From Candidatus Gastranaerophilales bacterium HUM_9 (lineage in GTDB: Bacteria; Cyanobacteriota; Vampirovibrionia; Gastranaerophilales; Gastranaerophilaceae): DNA of 64,000 nt. Numbering within the stretch: position 1 is the first letter of the stretch; each line of letters opens with the position of its first letter. Positions 41,523-48,858 of the stretch are shown piece after piece. The stretch covers positions 124,001 to 188,000 of the forward strand of contig DABG01000018.1 of assembly GCA_002103075.1 (NCBI GenBank). The letters are read 5' to 3'. The position numbers were made by a program, and so were the translations under genes. Below the pieces are notes generated by a model. The model was not told the origin of the DNA and did not search any database. It was given only the letters and a program-made list of their open reading frames with translations.

Positions 41523-41930
41523 TTATAACATTTTTTATTCAATTTTCAAAGTTTTTACATGCTTACTGCCTTAGTGGAATCGGTAGACAAGTCTACCTCC
41601 CCTCTCCTCGAACGTGACATTTAGTCACCTTCTCGTCGGCAGAGTGCCACAAGGGCTTATTGCATTTTTTATTCAATTTTCAATTATTTTGGAAAGCGGA
41701 CTCGCTAGACGCGGCGTCTACTCTCCCCTCCTTCTCAAACGATACTTAATCGTTCTCGTGGAGTCCTTGCCACAAGGGCTTATTGCATTTTTATTTAATT
41801 TTCAATTATTTTGGAAAGCGGACTCGCTAGACGCGGCGTCTACTCTCCCCTCCTTCTCGAACGATACTCAATCGTTCTCGTGGAGTCCTTGCCACAAGGG
41901 CTTATAACATTTTTTATTCAATTTTCAATC
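41512..41930. repeat. Tandem repeats carrying the tRNA-Leu 5' end
   Basis: The last 11 bases of the tRNA on the plus strand (GCCACAAGGGC, the tRNA 5' end) recur at 41646, 41769 and 41891, spaced 134, 123 and 122 bases. Each is followed by TTAT and an AT-rich ATTCAATTTTCAA stretch. Units two and three are nearly identical and contain a TAGAC/GTCTA hairpin, CTCCCCTCC and a GAACGAT/ATCGTTC hairpin. Unit one instead holds GTAGAC/GTCTAC, CCCCTCTCC, a GTGAC/GTCAC hairpin and TCGGCAGAG, the core of the dispersed repeat family. No gene is visible; the gap 41523-42037 is repeats. Confidence 0.8.
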
Positions 41931-42025
41931 TGTAAAAAGTAAATCAGTACACTCACTATCTACTCTCTACAGAACCATAATATTACAAACATAAAAAAAT
42001 GTCTAGTAAGTTTTTTATCACGTGT

Positions 42026-42031
42026 TATAAT
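42026..42031 (+). promoter_or_regulatory. Extended -10 element before the histidine kinase
   Basis: TGTTATAAT (42023-42031) is an extended -10 ending six bases before the ATG at 42038, which predicts transcription starting at or next to the start codon. Confidence 0.5.
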
Positions 42032-42037
42032 CAAAGT

Positions 42038-42745
42038 ATGACTAAGCAAGATGACTTTATATCAACCGTTTCACACGAGTTAAGAACTCCTCTCACAAGT
42101 ATTAGAGGGTTCGCTCAAACCATGCTCTCATCTTGGGATAAACTCGATGACACCTCAAAAAAAAGATTTCTTGAAATAATTGAGCAACAATCAAACCGCT
42201 TAATCCATCTTGTAGAAAATATACTATCTGTTACAAAAATGCAAGATGAAAAACTTATACTCAAAAAAACTGATGTTAATCCAATCCTATCAAATGTCAT
42301 TCAATTAGTTAAACAAAAATACTCAACCCACAAATTTGAAACAAATTTTAAAAAAAATATTTCACCAATCGCAACAGATGTCGATAGATTACAACAAATT
42401 TTTCTAAACGTAATAGAAAATGCCTGCAAATATTCAGAAGAAAATACAACCGTTTTCATCTCTACAAAAGAAGAACACAACAACATAACTATCTTAATCC
42501 GTGATCAAGGAACAGGTATTGATACAAAATATGCAGAAAAAATATTTGAAAAATTTGCACGTATAGATAACCCCCTAACACGAAAGGTTCAAGGTAGTGG
42601 ATTAGGTCTATACATAACAAAAACTCTTGTTGAAAAAATGAATGGCTCTATTTCATTCAAAAACCTTGAAAATGGTACAGAATTCAAAATAACATTTCCT
42701 ATCTATAATATTGAGGAGCAAGTAAAATGCTGTGTAACGTCTTAA
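42038..42745 (+). CDS. Sensor-less histidine kinase
   Basis: The 235-residue protein is only a kinase core. The HisKA domain has the H-box FISTVSHELRTPLTSIRGFA near residue 9, and HATPase_c follows with N-box LNVIENACKYS, G1 DQGTGI, F-box FEKFARID and G2 GSGLGLYI. No membrane or PAS domain precedes it. The ATG at 42038 directly follows an extended -10 box; an in-frame ATG at 41999 lies before that promoter. It overlaps the next gene by 19 bases, so the two form a two-component pair. The input must come from a partner protein or be cytosolic. Confidence 0.9.
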   Translation: MTKQDDFISTVSHELRTPLTSIRGFAQTMLSSWDKLDDTSKKRFLEIIEQQSNRLIHLVENILSVTKMQDEKLILKKTDVNPILSNVIQLVKQKYSTHKFETNFKKNISPIATDVDRLQQIFLNVIENACKYSEENTTVFISTKEEHNNITILIRDQGTGIDTKYAEKIFEKFARIDNPLTRKVQGSGLGLYITKTLVEKMNGSISFKNLENGTEFKITFPIYNIEEQVKCCVTS

Positions 42746-43989
42746 TAATAGATATTAGAAAAGTGCTTTCAACAAAGTACAAAAAGTCGCTTTCTGATGA
42801 GAATACAACAGTCAATGTGGCGTACACAATAAAAGATGCACTCTCTCACATTCAAACAAATGAACCTGATTTAATAATAATATCAGACAGCATTCCAGAA
42901 GAATTAAGTGGTTTTTGTGAAAAAATACGTGTCTTAACTTACAACATAAGACCAATCATTGTTGCACTATCAAAATCTGATAACACTGATGATAAAATAA
43001 AAGTGCTTTCAGCAGGTGCTGATGACTATATTAGCGAACCCGTAAACATAAAAGAGTTTCAATTTAGAATAAAAGCACACCTAAGACGTGAAATAGAAAC
43101 AAACCTCGATACAAAAACTCTTTTACCTAATGAAAAATATTCCACAAGAACGCTAAAACGTGTGCTTGCAAACAAAGATTTAAACTGGGCGACTCTACTT
43201 ATTAATATAGAAAACTTTAAACAATATGTTGAACTATACACCGATTTTGCTGGTGACAAAGTTGTTCAAACACTTATCGCTATCATAAAATCGTCAATAG
43301 ATGACACAGATTTCTTAAGCCGTCTATCAGAAAATGAGTTTATGATAATCACAAATTCAACCGTAGCTGAAAAAATAGCATCATATCTCGCAATTGCTTT
43401 TGATACAGTTGCACCAAAGTTTTATTCTCAAGAAGATAGCACACGAGGATACATGCTACTTCAAGGTGATGACGAAGCAGAACGTAGAATCGAGTTTTTA
43501 TCACTTCTTATTAGTGTAATAACCTGCGAATACAACAAATTCAACAACCCAGAACACATAATTAACCAAATGCGTAGAATAAAATATCTCGCAAAACGAC
43601 CAGCAAAATCAAACTACATCGTAGATAGACCCAAGTTATCAGGAGAAGGCTCTGCAACAGTAATCCCAAACAACAAAATCGTTGTCATAGAACCCGATGA
43701 AGCACTTGAATTATTGTTAAGAACAACCTTAGAACTTCAAGGTTATGATGTCATAACTGAGTTGACACAAGACATAATCCCAAATATGTTCATAATAGAT
43801 ATTGATGATAATAAAATCAACCTTGAACTATGCAAAAACCTTAAAACAATGTACGCAAATTCTAAAATCATCGCAACGTCAAACATACACGACAAATCTG
43901 CTATCCTAAATACAGGCGCTGATTTATATTTACCAAAACCTTATGAACTTTCAAACCTTTTACGTTGGGTTACGCAACTTATTGATTAA
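42727..43989 (+). CDS. REC-GGDEF-REC-type regulator with degenerate sites
   Basis: The 420-residue protein has an N-terminal receiver domain (1-120), a central GGDEF-like domain (about 128-260) and a C-terminal receiver domain (about 310-420). In the first receiver the usual phospho-acceptor position reads S in PDLIIISDSIPEE, with an Asp one place later. In the middle domain the active-site GGDEF is replaced by LSENEF, so cyclic-di-GMP synthesis is unlikely. The last receiver keeps acidic residues (IIDIDD) and the conserved YLPKP lysine. GAGGAG precedes the ATG, which lies inside the kinase gene. It probably acts through protein binding rather than catalysis. Confidence 0.82.
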   Translation: MLCNVLIIDIRKVLSTKYKKSLSDENTTVNVAYTIKDALSHIQTNEPDLIIISDSIPEELSGFCEKIRVLTYNIRPIIVALSKSDNTDDKIKVLSAGADDYISEPVNIKEFQFRIKAHLRREIETNLDTKTLLPNEKYSTRTLKRVLANKDLNWATLLINIENFKQYVELYTDFAGDKVVQTLIAIIKSSIDDTDFLSRLSENEFMIITNSTVAEKIASYLAIAFDTVAPKFYSQEDSTRGYMLLQGDDEAERRIEFLSLLISVITCEYNKFNNPEHIINQMRRIKYLAKRPAKSNYIVDRPKLSGEGSATVIPNNKIVVIEPDEALELLLRTTLELQGYDVITELTQDIIPNMFIIDIDDNKINLELCKNLKTMYANSKIIATSNIHDKSAILNTGADLYLPKPYELSNLLRWVTQLID

Positions 43990-43990
43990 T

Positions 43991-44049
43991 TATGTACGTA
44001 AGGATTTTATATTCATGCGTAATTCATAATATGTAATTATACGTACATA
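43991..44049. repeat. Inverted repeat with 10-bp ends
   Basis: TATGTACGTA (43991-44000) and TACGTACATA (44040-44049) bound a 39-bp AT-rich core that is itself partly palindromic (ATATTCATGCG...ATTCATAATAT). It lies between two convergent genes and may be a small mobile-type element or a structure in the 3' region. Confidence 0.4.
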
Positions 44050-44052
44050 AAA

Positions 44053-44082
44053 ATTCTTCGGATACTTTTGTACCCGAAGAAT
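44053..44082 (-). terminator. Terminator of the ABC exporter gene
   Basis: A 13-bp hairpin with one G-U pair (ATTCTTCGGGTAC / GTATCCGAAGAAT on the minus strand, loop AAAA) is followed by TTTTT, about 20 bases after the exporter stop codon. Confidence 0.75.
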
Positions 44083-44103
44083 AACAATTTCTAATTTTAA
44101 TTC

Positions 44104-45927
44104 CTAAACACCAACTTCTTGATGTTTGAACTGCATTTCATAAAGCAATCTATATTGTCCTTGAGGAATTTCCATAAGTTCATCATGCGAACCCAATTCC
44201 ACCAAACGACCTTCATTTATAACTGCAATTCTATCTGCATTTTGGATTGTAGATAATCTATGTGCAATTACAAAAACAGTTTTGTTTTGAATCAAGTTAT
44301 CCAACGCTTTTTGAACAACAGCTTCTGATTTATTATCCAATGCACTTGTTGCTTCATCAAGAATAACGATAGGAGCATGCTTAATCATCGCTCTTGCAAT
44401 CGCAACTCTTTGTCTTTGACCACCTGAAAGTGTCAAACCTCTTTCTCCAAGCAACGTATCTAATCCATCAGGTAATTCTGCAATAACTTCTTGCAAATGA
44501 GCAGATTCAATAGCCTGAACCAAATCTTCTTCACTTGCATTTGGATTACCCATCAATATATTTTCTCTAATTGTACCGGTAAATAAGAAATTATCTTGAA
44601 ATACCATAGAAATATTGTTTCTCAAAGAATTTATAGAAAGCTCTCTAATATCTACTCCATCAATAGTTATTGAACCATTTTTAACATCATAAAATCTTGG
44701 AATTAGATTTACTAAAGTAGACTTACCACCACCTGAATTACCAACTACAGCTATTGTTTCATTCTTGTTTACCACCAAATTAATATTATTTAAAACAGGT
44801 TGATTTTTTATATATTCAAAATCAACATTCTTAAATGTAATATTTGAATTAAATTCGGTAAGAGTTTTTGGTGCTTCAGCCTCAATAATATCAGAGTTTA
44901 AATCAAACAATTCAAAAACACGACCCATCGCAACAAAAATAGTTTGAATACTAGTAAGAGTATTACCAAGAGTTTTAACAGGTTTATATAAAAGTAACAA
45001 AGACGTTACAAAAGATGCAAACGCACCAGCTGTCATTTGACCTGAAGTAATAAGGTGAGTACCATATCCTAACACAGTTGCAATACCCATAGATGCGATT
45101 GTATACATCATCGGACTCATCCACGCAGAACGCTTTGTTAATGACATATTTACACGAAAACTTTCATGAATTTGGGCACTAAAAGCTTTTTCTTGTCTTT
45201 CTTGCAACTGATATGCTGCAATTACTTTGTTGCCATTATATGTTTCATTTATATCCGTAGTTAAATTACCACTAATAACCATATTTTGATTAGAAGCTGA
45301 TTTAATTCTTTTTCTAATTAAAGCCACAGGAATAAATGCTATACAAAGTACTAACACACCAATTATAGCAAGTTTCCATGAACTATATAACATAACAGCA
45401 ATAAGTCCACCGGCACCAAAAAGACTTGTTGTAAAAACTTTTATTTTTTCAACAATCCCGCTTGATGCTGTCTGTGGATCATTCATATATCTTGAAATAA
45501 CAATACCAGACGGATTTTCATCATAAAATTGAGGATTCATATAAACAAGCTTGTGGAATAAATCAATTTTTACATCGTTTGTAATTTTTTGACTTGTCCA
45601 AGCAGAGATATAATCATTTAAATACCTCATTATGCCTTGGAACGCAGCGAACAAAACAACTCCAAACGGAATAATCGCAGCAAGTGTCATATATGATACA
45701 GAATATTCCCTTCCAAAAAGATGAAATATCCAATTATGCTGACCAACAACATAATCCATAAAAGGTTTTAACGCAAATGCAGTAACACCATCAAGCAAAC
45801 CTAATGGAATAGCAATCAAAAAACCTAAAATTATTCTAAACAAATAAGGTTTTATATAAGGATAAATCCTTGCTAACAACCAACTATATTTAAACGAATT
45901 CTGTGCTGTCGTTTTACTAAGTTTCAT
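44104..45927 (-). CDS. MsbA-like ABC exporter (fused permease and ATPase)
   Basis: The 607-residue half-transporter has six N-terminal membrane helices (about 25-325) and a C-terminal ATPase. Walker A is GNSGGGKSTL, the signature is LSGGQRQRVAIARA and Walker B is PIVILDEATSALD; the switch histidine is in IAHRLST. It fits the MsbA/lipid-exporter subfamily by length and layout. Such proteins flip lipid A core or drugs; the substrate is not determined. The gene stands alone on its strand. Confidence 0.93.
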   Translation of the reverse strand: MKLSKTTAQNSFKYSWLLARIYPYIKPYLFRIILGFLIAIPLGLLDGVTAFALKPFMDYVVGQHNWIFHLFGREYSVSYMTLAAIIPFGVVLFAAFQGIMRYLNDYISAWTSQKITNDVKIDLFHKLVYMNPQFYDENPSGIVISRYMNDPQTASSGIVEKIKVFTTSLFGAGGLIAVMLYSSWKLAIIGVLVLCIAFIPVALIRKRIKSASNQNMVISGNLTTDINETYNGNKVIAAYQLQERQEKAFSAQIHESFRVNMSLTKRSAWMSPMMYTIASMGIATVLGYGTHLITSGQMTAGAFASFVTSLLLLYKPVKTLGNTLTSIQTIFVAMGRVFELFDLNSDIIEAEAPKTLTEFNSNITFKNVDFEYIKNQPVLNNINLVVNKNETIAVVGNSGGGKSTLVNLIPRFYDVKNGSITIDGVDIRELSINSLRNNISMVFQDNFLFTGTIRENILMGNPNASEEDLVQAIESAHLQEVIAELPDGLDTLLGERGLTLSGGQRQRVAIARAMIKHAPIVILDEATSALDNKSEAVVQKALDNLIQNKTVFVIAHRLSTIQNADRIAVINEGRLVELGSHDELMEIPQGQYRLLYEMQFKHQEVGV

Positions 45928-46048
45928 CTTAAAATCCTCTAATCATACTCTACATGTTTATTATACCTTAAACATGAATCACCTTTTATAAAACCTTAAT
46001 ATCTACCTAAATCCATTTATAAACTTTTATTAAAATAAAATTTATTTC

Positions 46049-46076
46049 TTGCAATCTGCCCTGTATCACTTATAAT
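46049..46076 (+). promoter_or_regulatory. Promoter of the HU gene
   Basis: -35 TTGCAA (46049-46054) and a perfect -10 TATAAT (46071-46076) are 16 bases apart, giving a leader of about 28 nt that ends in AAGGAG before the ATG. Confidence 0.65.
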
Positions 46077-46111
46077 AAGAGATGTAATATATAAGAAAGG
46101 AGTTTTATACA

Positions 46112-46387
46112 ATGAACAAAGAAGAATTAGTACAAGAAATTGCAAAGAAAACTAAAGTTACTCAAAAAGATGCTGCTGAAGTATTAAACGCTTTAGTTGA
46201 TACAATTCAAAAAACAGTTGCTAAAGGTAACAAAGTTACTTTAGTTGGTTTCGGTACTTTTGAATCTAGAAAAAGAGCTGCTAGAACTGGTAGAAACCCA
46301 CAAACTGGTAAAGAAATTTCTATCCCAGCTAAAACAGTTCCTGTATTCTCAGCTGGTAAAAAATTCAAAGCTACTGTTAACGGTTAA
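46112..46387 (+). CDS. hup: HU-family DNA-binding protein
   Basis: The 91-residue protein has the dimerising helices (MNKEELVQEIAKKTKVTQKD) and the flexible DNA-binding arms around RTGRNPQTGKEISIPAKTVP with the conserved proline. FGTFESRKRAARTGRNP is the family signature. It compacts and bends DNA as a nucleoid protein. AAGGAG precedes the ATG, there is a strong promoter and a perfect terminator follows, as expected for an abundant protein. Confidence 0.97.
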   Translation: MNKEELVQEIAKKTKVTQKDAAEVLNALVDTIQKTVAKGNKVTLVGFGTFESRKRAARTGRNPQTGKEISIPAKTVPVFSAGKKFKATVNG

Positions 46388-46409
46388 TTTTGAATTAGAA
46401 AATAAATTC

Positions 46410-46445
46410 AATGGCGATTTGATTTCATCAAATCGCCATTTTTTA
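46410..46445. terminator. Terminator shared by HU and surE
   Basis: AATGGCGATTTGAT (46410-46423) and ATCAAATCGCCATT (46427-46440) form a perfect 14-bp hairpin followed by TTTT on the plus strand. It lies between the convergent HU and surE genes. Confidence 0.85.
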
Positions 46446-46474
46446 TCTTATACTTTTAACTAAATAATTTTAGA

Positions 46475-47263
46475 TTAAAACCAACTCTCAATATTACAAC
46501 ACAAGTTCGTTTCTAGCTCTTCTAAGTAACCTCGACGTGTCATGTCATAAGTTATCGGAGTTATTGAAATCTTGTTGTTTCTAATAGCTGCAATATCGGT
46601 AGAAGAATCTTCTGCTTCTGTTACCAATTCACCAGCAAGCCAATAATAAACTTTCCCTCTAGGGTCAATACGTTTGTCATAACAATCAGTATACATACGG
46701 CCACCAAGCTCTGTTGCAACTGCATCAATGATATCAGATTTTGCAAGCCCAGGGACATTAATATTTAAAACTGTTTTATCTGGTATTTTATAACTTTCTA
46801 ATTTTTTTAAAAGTTTAACCATAAACTCAGCAGGCACTCTAAAATTTTCAATGTCATGTTCAAGACTTGCAAGTGATACTGCAACACTTGGAATACCCAT
46901 CAATGCACCTTCCATCGCACAACTTACAGTTCCTGAATACAATATATCTCCACCTAAATTTGGACCATGATTTATTCCAGAAATAACTAAATCTGGTTTT
47001 TTATCTTTTGGCAAAATTGCACTTACAGCTAATTTCACGCAATCACCTGGTGTTCCAGTGGTTGCCCAACATTGTCTTGCACCTTCCATAACCTCAACAT
47101 CCTCAACCCTTAATGGAGTTTGCATTGTTAAAGAATGACCAGAAGCACTCCTTTCTCTATCAGGTGCAACAACATAAACTTCATGCTCTTTTCCCAACGC
47201 TTCAACTAAAACTTTAATCCCGTTTGCATGTATTCCATCATCATTTGAAACTAATATTCTCAT
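46475..47263 (-). CDS. surE: 5'/3'-nucleotidase SurE
   Basis: The 262-residue phosphatase has MRILVSNDDG with the metal-binding D8 and D9, the PDRERSASGHS loop and SGINHGPNLGGD. These are the metal and phosphate sites of SurE, which dephosphorylates nucleoside monophosphates and short polyphosphates. The length is normal. The gene is monocistronic. Confidence 0.95.
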   Translation of the reverse strand: MRILVSNDDGIHANGIKVLVEALGKEHEVYVVAPDRERSASGHSLTMQTPLRVEDVEVMEGARQCWATTGTPGDCVKLAVSAILPKDKKPDLVISGINHGPNLGGDILYSGTVSCAMEGALMGIPSVAVSLASLEHDIENFRVPAEFMVKLLKKLESYKIPDKTVLNINVPGLAKSDIIDAVATELGGRMYTDCYDKRIDPRGKVYYWLAGELVTEAEDSSTDIAAIRNNKISITPITYDMTRRGYLEELETNLCCNIESWF

Positions 47264-47897
47264 AATTTTATCCCATAATCTTCAATAATAGCTCTTTTAG
47301 TATATTAAATCATAATTTTTTTTGCAATACCTCTTTTTTACATAAAAAAAAGCTATGTAAATACATAGCGTTGATTAGGGATATGTGTATCGTTTTTCTC
47401 TTTAAGGAGTATATGTAAATATTAGCAGTTAGCCATAAAAAATAAATCGTTAAAAAGTAGGAGATTAAAATCTACAAACTATACAAAAAGATGATGAACT
47501 CAAAAATCACTCAAATTTCGCTAACTCAATCCCTGCCTTAATCATGTCAAAACCCATGCTATGAGCATGTTTCCATGATATTAAGTTTTGTAAACATGCT
47601 AAATTAAAAAGTCAATTTTGACAAAAATAAAAACTTTATAAAAGAGGGAATTAAAAAAGGGGATTTAAGATGATGAAGAAATTTTATTGAAGTTAAATAT
47701 TTGAACTAGATGTTCATAATATTTATTAAAACATTTTTAAAACTGAGTGAATAATAAGTAATGAGTTATTCGCCAATAGTTTAAACTGTCTAATTTTAAA
47801 TACAATCATTACAAACTAAATTATTTAAAAAAAAACACACACAAAACACAGAGATTAAAAAAATTAAGTACACGGGAAATTATTAAGGAGAATAAAA
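47264..47897. other. Long AT-rich intergenic region
   Basis: This 634-base gap has no supported gene. It holds a minus-strand terminator at 47343-47369, a CATGCT/AGCATG hairpin near 47556-47570, and the palindrome GTCAATTTTGAC (47611-47622) whose right half forms TTGACA, a possible -35 for the gene at 47898. The long stretch suggests a regulated 5' leader for that gene. Confidence 0.5.
47343..47412 (-). ncRNA. Candidate minus-strand small RNA
   Basis: A perfect hairpin GCTATGT/ACATAGC (47352-47369) is followed on the minus strand by eight T, a good terminator with no gene in front of it. An extended -10 (TGC then TAATAT, 47419-47427) lies about 70 bases upstream. The predicted RNA includes ACTCCTT, an anti-Shine-Dalgarno-type sequence. 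It is antisense to nothing annotated. Confidence 0.3.
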
Positions 47898-48725
47898 ATG
47901 GCATATTTAATCGATCCACAATACACTTGGTTCAATCCAATTCATATTCAGCCAGGTCAAAATAATGGCAACAATAACAATAATAACAACAATGGCGTTA
48001 ACGGAAACAATGGAAACAACGGTAATAACGGCAACAACAACGGTGTAAACGGTAACAACGGCAATAATGGCAACAACGGTGTAAACGGTAACAACGGGAA
48101 TAACGGCAATAACGGCAACAATGGTGTAAACGGTAACAACGGCAACAATGGTGGCGTTAACAATAACAATAACAACAATGGTAGCGTTAACAATAACAAT
48201 AATAACGGTGGCACTAATAGAACAAACAGTCCACAACAATATAAACCAAACAGCAATATTCTAGAAATGGTTGACAAATTCTACCAAGCGACATACCAAT
48301 GGGGTACTGATAATGAAAAAATGGAAGAAGTTCTAAAAAACATCAACAGCTCAAACGTTATGGACGTAATGAAATCTTGGAACCAAGTACACTCTAGAGA
48401 AAAAGGCGAATCATTTATGAAAACCTTCATGTGGGACGCTGACCACGGTCAAAAGAAAGAATACGGTCAAAAAATCGCATCAGCACTTCGTGAAAAAGCA
48501 ATTAGTGCCGGAATATACGAAGACTGCAAAGACGACTTCGCAGTAATTGACAACGAATTAAGAAGCTGGTTATATATTAGCAATGATATTTCAGTAAACT
48601 TCGATAACATCATTGCAAAACTAGCAAAAACAGAAAACAGTACAAACGGTGAACCTTATAAAGCATCTAGCCAAACAAACGGTTGGAATTCAGCAACAAG
48701 AGGTATGTTCACAGCAATAGCATAA
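47898..48725 (+). CDS. Asn/Gly-repeat protein with annexin-like C-terminal region
   Basis: The 275-residue protein has an unusual N-terminal third (about residues 20-112) made of repeats such as GVNGNNGNNGNNG and runs of Asn, a prion-like low-complexity region. The C-terminal part (about 125-275) is a globular helical region. Its YQWGTDNEKMEEVLKNI and later MWDADHG resemble the GTD-containing helix-loop of annexin repeats; this likeness is a visual judgement. There is no signal peptide. AAGGAG precedes the ATG and a UUCG-loop terminator follows the gene. The repeat DNA is also nearly periodic, so length variation between strains is likely. Its function is unknown. Confidence 0.8.
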   Translation: MAYLIDPQYTWFNPIHIQPGQNNGNNNNNNNNGVNGNNGNNGNNGNNNGVNGNNGNNGNNGVNGNNGNNGNNGNNGVNGNNGNNGGVNNNNNNNGSVNNNNNNGGTNRTNSPQQYKPNSNILEMVDKFYQATYQWGTDNEKMEEVLKNINSSNVMDVMKSWNQVHSREKGESFMKTFMWDADHGQKKEYGQKIASALREKAISAGIYEDCKDDFAVIDNELRSWLYISNDISVNFDNIIAKLAKTENSTNGEPYKASSQTNGWNSATRGMFTAIA

Positions 48726-48754
48726 AACAAATCCCAAATATAATATATAAATTT

Positions 48755-48784
48755 AAAGGATAACTTCGGTTATCCTTTTTTATT
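48755..48784 (+). terminator. Terminator with UUCG tetraloop
   Basis: AAAGGATAAC (48755-48764) and GTTATCCTTT (48769-48778) pair around TTCG, followed by TTT. It ends the Asn/Gly-repeat gene. Confidence 0.85.
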
Positions 48785-48806
48785 TAATATCTAATTAAAT
48801 TGACAA

Positions 48807-48838
48807 AAAACGGGGTGGCAGTTTAGCCACCCCGTTTT
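48807..48838 (-). terminator. Terminator of fusA
   Basis: A perfect 13-bp hairpin AAAACGGGGTGGC/GCCACCCCGTTTT (48807-48819 with 48826-48838) is followed on the minus strand by TT and lies 20 bases after the fusA stop. Confidence 0.8.
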
Positions 48839-48858
48839 ATTTATATAATCATTCGTGA

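Noticed and set aside
41512..41930. CRISPR array
   Set aside because: The repeat units are 122-134 bases, contain tRNA sequence and internal hairpins, and have no unique spacers of constant length; no cas genes are present.
47950..48220. CRISPR-like short periodicity
   Set aside because: It is in-frame coding repeat (Asn/Gly codons) with no spacers.
47907..48277. Two minus-strand frames opposite the Asn/Gly repeat
   Set aside because: They translate into Val/Ile or Leu/Pro runs as expected from the reverse complement of a simple repeat.
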